A stretch of 57,803 bases of DNA from NCBI GenBank assembly GCA_035353855.1, contig DAOQAK010000021.1, forward strand, positions 1 through 57,803, read 5' to 3'. This document shows, piece by piece, positions 17,006 through 24,939 of the stretch (within the stretch, counting starts at the first letter, position 1; the number at the start of each line of letters is the position of its first letter). The DNA is from Bacteroidales bacterium (GTDB lineage Bacteria > Bacteroidota > Bacteroidia > Bacteroidales > CG2-30-32-10). Under the pieces are notes generated by a model. The model was not told the origin of the DNA. It searched no databases and saw only the letters and a list, made by a program, of their open reading frames with translations. A program made the translations under genes and the position numbers.

Positions 17006-18265
17006 TTAATTTTTTATCTCTTTCAGTTTTTCTTCAGCCTGTTTTTTAAAATTGCCTTTTGCTTTAATAATGTCTTTCAGTATTTTTTCAGCTTCCGAAT
17101 TATTTTTCTTTTCAAGATAGCATAATGCAAGATACCATTGAGCGGTTTCGAAATATTCGCTCTTTTTATCTTTTACAACTTTTGATAAATTCGTTATTGC
17201 CGAATCATATTTTGCAAGATTGTATTCCGAAACACCTATATAATAATATGCATTCAAATCACCAGGAATATCTTTCACATACGATTCCATCTGTTGCTTA
17301 CATCCGTCATAATCGGCATCCCGGTATAACTGTATCCCCGACAAATAACGATTATCCTGGCTAACAGCAACAGTATCCGTTTCAGTTTGAGCAGCACCGG
17401 CTGCTACATTATTTTTATTTTTATCTTCTTTTGATTTTTTAGAACCCTCACTTTTGGTTTTGACATCTTTTATTTCATATGATTGATATGCTGTTACTTT
17501 ATTATTTGCATAGGGTACTTCAGCATTTCTTGCTTCCGATTTATCAGTAACAGTATTAATGTTGCTGTTGCTTACGGTAGTTGGTGAACTTACAGCTACT
17601 TCTTTTTCAGCAAGTGCATCGTTTGCATTTTTGGTTTCGTCAGCTTTATAATAATCAGCATATGATGGAGCCTGAACAGCACTTTGTTCTGTTGAGTTTA
17701 TAACAACACTTTCTGAGATATTATTATTAACATCTTCAACCGGTTCTGATTTTTTTTCCAGATGCTGATTAATAATTACAGCTACACTATCCGCTTTTTT
17801 ATAATTATTCTGTTTTTGAACCAAACTTTTTTCTAAAGATTTTTCTTGATTTTCATTTTCACCACCTATTATTTTTTCCTCCTTAGCTTCATTTTCATTT
17901 CTCAGGGCAACCATTTTATCTTTTTCCTGGTTAACCAAAAAATATCTTATGACAAATGTCAACCCAACAAGAACAATGATTATAGCCGCGGCAGCCATGC
18001 GCATCCTGAAATTGAAATAAACAACTTTAGGTTTAGATTTCGAGTCTATTTTTTTTAATATATCTTCAACTGCCGGTTTAAATTTCGATTTATTCTTTAT
18101 CAAAGAAATTCCTTCCAAAGCATCGGAACATAGCTGGCAATCGAGCAAATGTTTTTCTACAAGGTGCATCTCTTCCTGGCTTAGCCTGTTTTCAGAATAG
18201 GCCAGAAGGACATCGGACGACAAACAATCTGTTTCCGAAAAAATATTGTTTAACTTATTGTTCAT
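17006..18265 (-). CDS. Membrane anti-sigma factor with a C-terminal TPR domain
   Basis: The 419-residue protein has a zinc-finger anti-sigma domain at its N-terminus (HLLDCQLC, with His39, Cys43 and Cys46). One membrane helix covers about 88-111. A long low-complexity stretch rich in Glu, Lys, Asn and Ser follows, and then TPR helices from about 305 to the end (YRDADYDGCKQQME, LNAYYYIGVSEYNLAKYDSAI). It should hold the adjacent sigma factor at the inner face of the membrane and sense something through its periplasmic TPR domain. It overlaps the sigma-factor gene by 11 bases, as expected for a coupled pair. Confidence 0.82.
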   Translation of the reverse strand: MNNKLNNIFSETDCLSSDVLLAYSENRLSQEEMHLVEKHLLDCQLCSDALEGISLIKNKSKFKPAVEDILKKIDSKSKPKVVYFNFRMRMAAAAIIIVLVGLTFVIRYFLVNQEKDKMVALRNENEAKEEKIIGGENENQEKSLEKSLVQKQNNYKKADSVAVIINQHLEKKSEPVEDVNNNISESVVINSTEQSAVQAPSYADYYKADETKNANDALAEKEVAVSSPTTVSNSNINTVTDKSEARNAEVPYANNKVTAYQSYEIKDVKTKSEGSKKSKEDKNKNNVAAGAAQTETDTVAVSQDNRYLSGIQLYRDADYDGCKQQMESYVKDIPGDLNAYYYIGVSEYNLAKYDSAITNLSKVVKDKKSEYFETAQWYLALCYLEKKNNSEAEKILKDIIKAKGNFKKQAEEKLKEIKN

Positions 18266-18839
18266 ACCTGTCGCCTATAAAAATTTTCAAATTTCTTTTT
18301 CCGTTCTGAATATAGCTTTTAACCTGATTCATGCTGTATCCCGTAATTTCTGCCACCTCCTGGTAACATTTGCCTTGCAGGTAAAACAGCTCTACACAGG
18401 TTTTCTGTTCTTCATTCAAACTTTTCAATCCTTCATTCAGATAAAAAAGATTTGTTTCGTCCCCGTTTCTGTTATCAAGATGCAAAGAATAGTCTGATTC
18501 CATAATTACCGGGAAATCTTTTTTCATCTCTTCCGACTTCAGCAACAGCGATTGCTCCTGCCTTAGCTTCATCAGGCAATGATTTCTTGCAGTAGAATGA
18601 AGCCAGCTTTTAAAATTTCCGACGTTGTACTTTTTTAAATCTTCGAAAAGTTTTTCAAAAATCTGCATCACGGCATCTTTACTTTCATCTTCGTCTTTCA
18701 TGTATTTCAAACATACTGCATAAACAAGATGAGCATATTTTTTGTAAAGCTCGCCAACAAAGCATTTATCACCTGTCCTCTTGTAGGAAGCAATCAAATC
18801 GGGATCTTCAGCAATATTTGATTTTTTGAAACGAAACAA
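18255..18839 (-). CDS. ECF-type sigma-70 family RNA polymerase sigma factor
   Basis: The 194-residue protein has sigma region 2 (LIASYKRTGDKCFVGELYKKYAHLVYAVCLKYMKDEDESKDAVMQIFEKLF, residues 16-66). Region 4 is also present, with the helix-turn-helix in LQGKCYQEVAEITGYSMNQVKSYIQNGKRNL (about 153-183). There is no region 1.1 or 3, so it is an ECF factor. The gene for a zinc-finger anti-sigma factor overlaps its end by 11 bases. The regulon cannot be read from the window. No promoter for the pair was identified in the 250-base gap to the aminomutase gene. Confidence 0.88.
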   Translation of the reverse strand: MFRFKKSNIAEDPDLIASYKRTGDKCFVGELYKKYAHLVYAVCLKYMKDEDESKDAVMQIFEKLFEDLKKYNVGNFKSWLHSTARNHCLMKLRQEQSLLLKSEEMKKDFPVIMESDYSLHLDNRNGDETNLFYLNEGLKSLNEEQKTCVELFYLQGKCYQEVAEITGYSMNQVKSYIQNGKRNLKIFIGDRYEQ

Positions 18840-19089
18840 AATATTTTTTCTTTTTGTAAATTTAAGAATAAATCACCATCTAAAAATATATTTTATAAAT
18901 GTTGAAAATGAAATTTTATCTCAACAATACTTCACAAAAAAAAGTTAATAAAATCTTAATAAAATTTTTTGAAATGTATTTTTTTAAAAGCAAAAACATA
19001 TTAGTATTGCAGTATAAAATTTTTTATTTAAAATATTATCCATATATATAAACCCAAAACATCAATCTACACCGAAAATAAAGGAGAAA
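18840..19089. other. Divergent intergenic region upstream of the sigma operon and the aminomutase cluster
   Basis: This strongly AT-rich 250-base gap separates two divergent operons and should hold both promoters. No exact TAnnTTTG box was found on either strand, so either operon may use a weak or alternative promoter, perhaps an ECF type. A clear ribosome site, AAAGGAG, sits six bases before the ATG of the aminomutase gene. Confidence 0.5.
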
Positions 19090-20373
19090 ATGAAAAATCC
19101 GAATCAACGGGAAACAGAAAATAAAAAAATTGAAATTACCATCGACGACGAACCTCCAAGCCAAAAAAGCTTAATTGATTTCCGGCAAGAATTTTTATCC
19201 AACTTTAAACAAACAATTGCAATAGAGAAAGAACCTGATTTTAATATAATCAGTGACAACTCTAGAAAATTCATGAAGAAACATTTCCCGAACGTCAGCG
19301 ACACAGAATGGCTTGACTGGAAATGGCAAATCAGAAATTCCATCACTTCAAAAAATCAGTTGCAGCAATTAGTACAACTCAACATCAAGGAAAAGAATTT
19401 TTATTTCTTTAGTGAAGATTCGCTCCCATTGCGCATTACGCCGTATTACGCAAGTTTGCTTGAAGAAAAACCACGCACCAACCCAATTCGTAAATGCGTG
19501 ATTCCTTTGGAAGACGAATACATAAAATCGGAAGGAGAAAATGCCGACCCGTTGTGCGAAGAGCACGATAGTCCTGTTCCAAATCTCGTACATCGATACC
19601 CCGACAGGGTTTTACTCTTAGTTACAGGATTCTGTTCTACCTATTGCAGGTATTGCACCCGTTCACGAATGGTTGCAAAAGAAAAAAATTACAAGTTCGA
19701 AAAAACAGACCTTGAAAAAGCTTTTGAATACATTGCTTCAAAAAAACAAATCCGTGATGTACTTCTTTCCGGCGGCGACCCGTTAACCTTAGGCGATAAT
19801 CAACTTGATTATATTCTAACGCGACTGAGAAAAATTCCGCATGTTGAATTTATCCGCATAGGAACAAAAGTTCCGGTTGTGTTGCCACACAGAATTACTC
19901 CATCGTTAATTTCTGTTCTGAAAAAACATTCACCTATCTGGTTGAGCATTCATTTTACTCACCCTGTTGAAATGACTCCCGAAACCAAGGAAGCCTGCGA
20001 CCGCCTTGCTGATGCAGGAATTCCTTTAGGAAGCCAGACTGTTCTACTGAAAGGAATAAACGATGAAGTAGCTACCATGAAAAAACTGGTTCACGAACTT
20101 TTGAAAATAAGAGTTCGTCCGTATTACTTATACCAGTGCGACCCTATTTCAGGTTCATCGCATTTTAAAACTACTGTTGAACGCGGGCTTGAAATCATAC
20201 AAGGGTTACGTGGTTATACTTCAGGATATGCTGTGCCTACCTACGTAATTGATGCTCCCGGTGGTGGCGGAAAGATTCCGATACTACCTGAATATTTTAT
20301 CGGACGTGAAGGCGGCTATGTGTTACTGAAAAATTATTCAGGTAAAGAATACAAATATCCTGACTTCTGTTAA
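19090..20373 (+). CDS. kamA: Lysine 2,3-aminomutase-like radical SAM enzyme
   Basis: The 427-residue protein belongs to the KamA family, which use a [4Fe-4S] cluster, S-adenosylmethionine and PLP to move the 2-amino group of an alpha-amino acid to carbon 3. The cluster cysteines are Cys182, Cys186 and Cys189 in FCSTYCRYCTR. PLP would be held by Lys395 in DAPGGGGK. The two aspartates that bind the side-chain amine of lysine in the Clostridium enzyme (Asp293, Asp330) match Asp351 and Asp388, so a diamino-acid substrate is more likely than glutamate. It has an N-terminal extension of about 60 residues but lacks the cysteine-rich C-terminal tail of the clostridial enzyme. Two ATP-grasp ligases and an acetyltransferase follow. 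Confidence 0.85.
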   Translation: MKNPNQRETENKKIEITIDDEPPSQKSLIDFRQEFLSNFKQTIAIEKEPDFNIISDNSRKFMKKHFPNVSDTEWLDWKWQIRNSITSKNQLQQLVQLNIKEKNFYFFSEDSLPLRITPYYASLLEEKPRTNPIRKCVIPLEDEYIKSEGENADPLCEEHDSPVPNLVHRYPDRVLLLVTGFCSTYCRYCTRSRMVAKEKNYKFEKTDLEKAFEYIASKKQIRDVLLSGGDPLTLGDNQLDYILTRLRKIPHVEFIRIGTKVPVVLPHRITPSLISVLKKHSPIWLSIHFTHPVEMTPETKEACDRLADAGIPLGSQTVLLKGINDEVATMKKLVHELLKIRVRPYYLYQCDPISGSSHFKTTVERGLEIIQGLRGYTSGYAVPTYVIDAPGGGGKIPILPEYFIGREGGYVLLKNYSGKEYKYPDFC

Positions 20374-20404
20374 TTAATCATTTTAATTTTAAATTTCCAT
20401 TAGC

Positions 20405-21382
20405 ATGAAAGTAGGAATAGCATACGATTTAAAATCCGATTATATTGCCGATGGATTTACCGAAGAACAAGCTGCCGAATTCGACAGCGAAGAAACCATT
20501 GAAGGTATTGAATCAGCATTAAAAGCAAACGGACATCGCACACAGCGCATAGGAAATGTTCGTTCGCTTTTAAGCATGCTGCATAACGGAAAAAAATGGG
20601 ACATCGTTTTTAATATTTGCGAAGGTTACTACGGAATAGGCCGTGAGGCACAGGTTCCCGCAATACTCGACATTTATAACATTCCCTATACTTTTTCCGA
20701 TGTACTGGTAAATTCACTCACGCTTCACAAAGGAATGACCAAAAGGGTTATGCGTGATTTAGGAGTTCCTACTGCCGATTTTGAAATTGTTGAATACGAA
20801 GATGACATCAACCGTATTGATCTACCTTTCCCGCTTTTTGTAAAACCTGTTGCTGAAGGAACCGGAAAAGGTATTGACGCTACTTCAAAAGTTAATAATG
20901 TCAGCGAACTTAAAGAAGCTTGCATGGAAAGACTTCTTCAATACAAACAACCTGTATTGGTAGAAACCTTTTTACCCGGCCGTGAATTCACTGTTGGAAT
21001 AATCGGCACCGGCAAAAATGCCGAAGCTGTAGGATTAATGGAAGTTTGCTTCCGCGAAAATGAAACATCAAAAATTTATTCATACAACTCAAAAGCACAT
21101 TACCAGGATTTGATCGATTATAAAATTCCTGAAGATGAACTTACCCAGAAATGCAAAGACGTTGCCTTGCAAGCTTGGCGTGGACTGGGTTGCCGCGATG
21201 GGGGAAGAATTGATTTGAGGCTCGATAATAACGGCATTCCCAATTTTATTGAAGTGAATCCTTTGGCAGGACTCAATCCTATTCATTCCGACCTTCCCAT
21301 CCTTTGTCGTATGGCTGGAATCAGCTATAACGAACTCATCGGAAAAATTATGGATTCAGCAATAAAGCGAATAAAAAAATAA
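20405..21382 (+). CDS. D-Ala-D-Ala-ligase-like ATP-grasp enzyme, first of two
   Basis: The 325-residue protein has the three-part ATP-grasp layout of D-alanine-D-alanine ligase. The N-terminal domain ends in VFNICEGYYGIGREAQVPAILD. The central ATP-binding part has PLFVKPVAEGTGKGI, and the metal-binding loop is GRIDLRLDNNGIPNFIEVNPLAG. Such enzymes activate a carboxylate as an acyl phosphate and couple it to an amine. True Ddl is a cell-wall enzyme, but its usual mur neighbours are missing here. Location between an aminomutase and a second ligase suggests a specialised amino-acid ligase. It starts 32 bases after kamA and ends two bases before the next ligase. Confidence 0.82.
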   Translation: MKVGIAYDLKSDYIADGFTEEQAAEFDSEETIEGIESALKANGHRTQRIGNVRSLLSMLHNGKKWDIVFNICEGYYGIGREAQVPAILDIYNIPYTFSDVLVNSLTLHKGMTKRVMRDLGVPTADFEIVEYEDDINRIDLPFPLFVKPVAEGTGKGIDATSKVNNVSELKEACMERLLQYKQPVLVETFLPGREFTVGIIGTGKNAEAVGLMEVCFRENETSKIYSYNSKAHYQDLIDYKIPEDELTQKCKDVALQAWRGLGCRDGGRIDLRLDNNGIPNFIEVNPLAGLNPIHSDLPILCRMAGISYNELIGKIMDSAIKRIKK

Positions 21383-21384
21383 TA

Positions 21385-22356
21385 ATGAAGAAAAAAATTC
21401 TGATTTTATACAGTGAAGTGTTTCCCGATTCGAAACAGGATGAACTGGATGTGCTCGAACAAGTGGATGTCGTAAGAGATGCTTTAAAAGAAAAAGAATA
21501 TGAAGTTTTGCAAATGCCGGCTTCATTAAAGTTAGATGAACTCATTGAAAAAATTAATGAAATAAAACCTGATGTCATTTTCAACCTGGTTGAAACCATT
21601 CAACATACCGGTGAAATATTGTACATCGTTCCCGCATTGTTGCAACACTTACACATTCCTTACACCGGCTCACCTATAGAAGCCCTGTTCATCACTACTT
21701 CAAAGGTGCTGACAAAAAAAATGATGCGTTGGAATGGAATCCCCACGGCCGATTGGTTTGAAATGGACCAGCTTCATTTGCTCGACCCAAAGAAACGATA
21801 CATCCTGAAACCAATATGGGAAGATGGTTCGCTGGGTATTGAAGAAGAAAATGTTTTTTACGGGAACAATGCAAATTATATTAAAGGCCTTGCAAAATAT
21901 CCGGCAAGAAAATATTTTATTGAAGAATATATTGACGGACGCGAATTCAATATTTCAGTTTGGGAAGGTATGACAGAACCTGATGTTCTTCCTCATGCAG
22001 AAATGCAATTCTTTGATTACCCTGAAGGAAAACCAAAGATAATGGGGTTTTCAGGCAAATGGGTTGAAGGTGCTTTTGAATACGAGAACACTGCCCGCAC
22101 ATTTGAAGTTAAAGAAGAAGATATAGAACTTCATAGAAATATTGACAAGGTTGCACGCGACTGCTGGAATGTTTTCAAACTGCAAGGTTATGCACGCGTT
22201 GATATGCGCGTTGACAAGAACGGAAATATTTATGTGCTGGAAGTGAATGCCAATCCTTGTATTGCTGAAAACAGCGGATTCTATGCTGCATCGCTTAAAG
22301 CTGGATATTCATTTCCCGATGTTGTTCATCGTATTGTTGAAAGAGCTGTAATTTAA
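21385..22356 (+). CDS. D-Ala-D-Ala-ligase-like ATP-grasp enzyme, second of two
   Basis: The 323-residue protein is a clearly diverged relative of the preceding one. It has the N-terminal end VIFNLVETIQHTGEILYIVPALLQ, the ATP-binding segment KKRYILKPIWEDGSLGIEE and the metal-binding loop GYARVDMRVDKNGNIYVLEVNANPC. The differing substrate-side residues (NLVETIQ against NICEGYYG, EVNANPC against EVNPLAG) suggest that the two ligases act on different partners and not as duplicates. The gene starts two bases after the previous stop, so the two are translated together. It may add a second residue to the product of the first. Confidence 0.82.
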   Translation: MKKKILILYSEVFPDSKQDELDVLEQVDVVRDALKEKEYEVLQMPASLKLDELIEKINEIKPDVIFNLVETIQHTGEILYIVPALLQHLHIPYTGSPIEALFITTSKVLTKKMMRWNGIPTADWFEMDQLHLLDPKKRYILKPIWEDGSLGIEEENVFYGNNANYIKGLAKYPARKYFIEEYIDGREFNISVWEGMTEPDVLPHAEMQFFDYPEGKPKIMGFSGKWVEGAFEYENTARTFEVKEEDIELHRNIDKVARDCWNVFKLQGYARVDMRVDKNGNIYVLEVNANPCIAENSGFYAASLKAGYSFPDVVHRIVERAVI

Positions 22357-22365
22357 AAAGTAAAA

Positions 22366-22845
22366 ATGGAAATCAAATACAGAGAAGAAGTTCTTGAAAG
22401 CGACATTGCCAATGTTCGTGAAATCATCGAATCATCTGGTTTTTTTCATTCTTACGAAATTGATGTGGCTGTTGAACTTGTTGAAGAACGTTTGAAAAAA
22501 GGAAAAGAAAGCGGTTACTATTTCATTTTTGCTGAACAAAACGGGAAAACAATTGGCTACACTTGCTTTGGAAATATTCCCTGTACACTTTATAGTTTCG
22601 ATTTATACTGGATTGCTGTCCATAACGATTTCCGCAGTCTCGGACTTGGAAAAATATTAATGGATAAAACCGAAACAGCTATAAAGCAAATGGGAGGCAA
22701 AGCAATTTATATTGAAACTTCTTCACAAGAAAAATATATTCCCACTCAAAAATTCTACGATAAATGCAACTGCGAGCTCATTGCCCGCTTCACCGATTTC
22801 TATGCCGATGGTGATGATAAGCTAGTATACAGGAAGAAGGTTTGA
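22366..22845 (+). CDS. GNAT-family N-acetyltransferase
   Basis: The 159-residue protein is a single GNAT domain. The acetyl-CoA pyrophosphate loop is in DFRSLGLGKILM (RxxGLG) at about residues 88-99, and the preceding strand reads LYWIAVH. It probably acetylates a primary amine or an amino acid. It begins nine bases after the second ligase and is the last gene of the cluster. It is shorter than beta-lysine acetyltransferase AblB (roughly 270 residues in archaea and bacilli), so it is not a clear AblB. In this context it may cap the amine of the aminomutase or ligase product (inference). Confidence 0.8.
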   Translation: MEIKYREEVLESDIANVREIIESSGFFHSYEIDVAVELVEERLKKGKESGYYFIFAEQNGKTIGYTCFGNIPCTLYSFDLYWIAVHNDFRSLGLGKILMDKTETAIKQMGGKAIYIETSSQEKYIPTQKFYDKCNCELIARFTDFYADGDDKLVYRKKV

Positions 22846-23012
22846 TTGTCGTTTGTCGTTAGTTGTTTGTGGTTTTGTTGTTAGATGTTCAATTTCTTTT
22901 TTGACTTTTTTATTTTTCACCACTCCATTAGGCAGACTTGATTTTATAATAATCTTCTAATTCCAACAAAGCCCAACTTACTACTTACTACTTGAGACTT
23001 ACTACTTGCTCC
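22845..23012. repeat. Low-complexity intergenic stretch with short tandem words
   Basis: A GT-rich stretch at about 22845-22886 repeats words such as TTGTCGTTTGT. A second stretch at 22976-23010 repeats ACTTACT four times with variations (ACTTACTACTTACTACTT, then ACTTACTACTTGCT). No hairpin, terminator or open frame was seen. This is intergenic satellite-like sequence, not a gene. Confidence 0.5.
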
Positions 23013-23023
23013 TAACTTTTTCG

Positions 23024-23031
23024 TACTTTTG
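23024..23031 (+). promoter_or_regulatory. Bacteroidota -7 box for the ygiQ-like gene
   Basis: TACTTTTG matches TAnnTTTG and lies 21 bases before the TTG start at 23053. No well-spaced -33 TTG was seen. Confidence 0.4.
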
Positions 23032-23052
23032 TTCTGACTTTCAAATTCAAAC

Positions 23053-24939
23053 TTGAGTAATTCAAAATTATCGGAATCAGCATGGCTTCCTATTTCAAAA
23101 AAAGAAATTGAAGCAAGAGGTTGGGAACAGCCCGATATTATTATTGTCAGCGGTGATGCTTATGTTGACCATCCATCGTTCGGGCATGCAGTAATAGCAC
23201 GCATTCTGGAAAAGGACGGATTTAAAGTTGCTATTCTTCCCCAACCAAACTGGCGCGATGATTTAAGAGATTTTAAAAAGCTTGGCACTCCAAAACTTTT
23301 TTTCGGAGTTACTGCGGGATGCATGGATTCTATGATAAATCATTACACAGCCAACAAACGCTTGCGTTCTGATGATGCTTACACTCCCGGTGGACAAGCT
23401 GGTTTTCGTCCTGATTATGCAAGTATCGTTTATACAAAAATCCTGAAAAAACTTTTTCCTGAAATTCCAGTTATTCTTGGGGGAGTTGAAGCATCACTTC
23501 GCCGTTTCACACATTATGATTACTGGTCGGATTCATTGAAGCCTTCTATTCTTTTTGAATCGGGCGCTGATATGTTGGTTTATGGAATGGGTGAAATGGC
23601 TATTCGTAAAATTGCTGCCCAACTTTCGGAAGGAAAAAAAATAAATGAATTAAAAAATATTGAACAGACCGCTTACATTGATAATACAAAACTTGTAATA
23701 CCTGATGCGATTGAACTTTCATCATACGAAAAATGTTTGAAAGATAAAATTGCTTATGCGAAAAATTTTGTTCAAATCGAAATCGAATCGAATTCATTAA
23801 AAGCAAAAACTATAATTCAGCAACATGGCGAAAAATGGTTGGTTGTAAATACTCCTTTTCCTCCATTGTCTTCATCACAAATTGATGCATCGTTCGATTT
23901 GCCTTTTACAAGAATGCCACATCCACGTTATGAAAGCCGTGGACAAATTCCTGCATACGAGATGATAAAATTCTCGGTGAATATTCATCGCGGATGTTTT
24001 GGTGGATGCAGCTTCTGCACGATATCAGCTCACCAGGGAAAATTTGTTTCGAGTCGTTCAGAAAAATCAATTTTAAAAGAAGTTGAAACCATTACTAAAC
24101 AAAACGATTTCAAAGGACACATTACCGATCTTGGCGGACCTTCAGCCAACATGTACCAAATGCAGGGAAAAGATTTAAAGCTTTGTGAAACTTGCAAACG
24201 ATATTCTTGTATTTATCCTAGCGTATGTAAAAATCTTGACATAAATCACAAGCCGATTTTGGATATATATAATAAGGTGTCGAAAATTCAGGGAATAAAA
24301 AAAGTTACTATCGGAAGCGGAATCCGTTACGACATGCTGCAAACCAATGACAGCAAGGTTGACAAAGAAAATCATTTATCGGAATATGCAAAGCAAGTTA
24401 TTTGCGAGCATGTTTCGGGCAGGTTAAAAGTTGCACCCGAACATACTTCCGATGAAGTTTTAAAAATGATGCGTAAACCTTCTTTCGACAGTTTCCGGAA
24501 ATTCAATTCCACCTTCAATAAAATTTGTCGTGAAGAAAAATTAAACCAACAACTCATTCCTTATTTTATTTCCAGTCATCCCGGCTGTAAACTGGCGCAG
24601 ATGGCCGAGCTTGCTGCCGAAACAAAAAATATGGGATTTCACCTGGAGCAGGTTCAGGACTTCACTCCTACTCCAATGACTTTATCAACAGAAATATTTT
24701 ATACCGGCATCGACCCGTATTCATTGAAGCATGTTTATGTTGCACATTCTTCAAAAGATAAACATGAACAACAGAAATTTTTCTTCTGGTATAAAAAAGA
24801 AAATGTGAATTGGATAAAAGACACTTTATTAAAATTGCATCGCGAAGATCTGCTTCCCAAGCTAATCAAGGATTACAAGGAAAATAAAAAAGATTTTCGC
24901 CAGGAAAAGAAACAAAATAAAAGATTCGGAAGAAGATGA
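23053..24939 (+). CDS. YgiQ-family (UPF0313) radical SAM protein
   Basis: The 628-residue protein matches YgiQ over its length: WLPISKKEIEARGWEQPD, then GDAYVDHPSFG, then FFGVTAGCMDSMINHYTANKR. The radical SAM cluster motif is RGCFGGCSFC (Cys315, Cys319, Cys322). The reaction of this family is not established. The start is a TTG: there is no ATG in frame until about residue 94, and the conserved N-terminal block would be lost by starting there. The last four bases overlap the ATGA of the next gene, so the two are coupled. Confidence 0.85.
   Translation: MSNSKLSESAWLPISKKEIEARGWEQPDIIIVSGDAYVDHPSFGHAVIARILEKDGFKVAILPQPNWRDDLRDFKKLGTPKLFFGVTAGCMDSMINHYTANKRLRSDDAYTPGGQAGFRPDYASIVYTKILKKLFPEIPVILGGVEASLRRFTHYDYWSDSLKPSILFESGADMLVYGMGEMAIRKIAAQLSEGKKINELKNIEQTAYIDNTKLVIPDAIELSSYEKCLKDKIAYAKNFVQIEIESNSLKAKTIIQQHGEKWLVVNTPFPPLSSSQIDASFDLPFTRMPHPRYESRGQIPAYEMIKFSVNIHRGCFGGCSFCTISAHQGKFVSSRSEKSILKEVETITKQNDFKGHITDLGGPSANMYQMQGKDLKLCETCKRYSCIYPSVCKNLDINHKPILDIYNKVSKIQGIKKVTIGSGIRYDMLQTNDSKVDKENHLSEYAKQVICEHVSGRLKVAPEHTSDEVLKMMRKPSFDSFRKFNSTFNKICREEKLNQQLIPYFISSHPGCKLAQMAELAAETKNMGFHLEQVQDFTPTPMTLSTEIFYTGIDPYSLKHVYVAHSSKDKHEQQKFFFWYKKENVNWIKDTLLKLHREDLLPKLIKDYKENKKDFRQEKKQNKRFGRR

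Noticed and set aside
20405..21382. Cell-wall D-alanine-D-alanine ligase (ddl)
   Set aside because: The fold matches, but the gene is between an aminomutase and a second, unlike ligase with no mur or fts genes. A specialised ligase is more likely. It stays possible that it has Ddl activity.
22976..23010. Repeated ACTTACT words, considered as a CRISPR-like array
   Set aside because: The units are only about seven bases, are contiguous without spacers and have no cas genes nearby.
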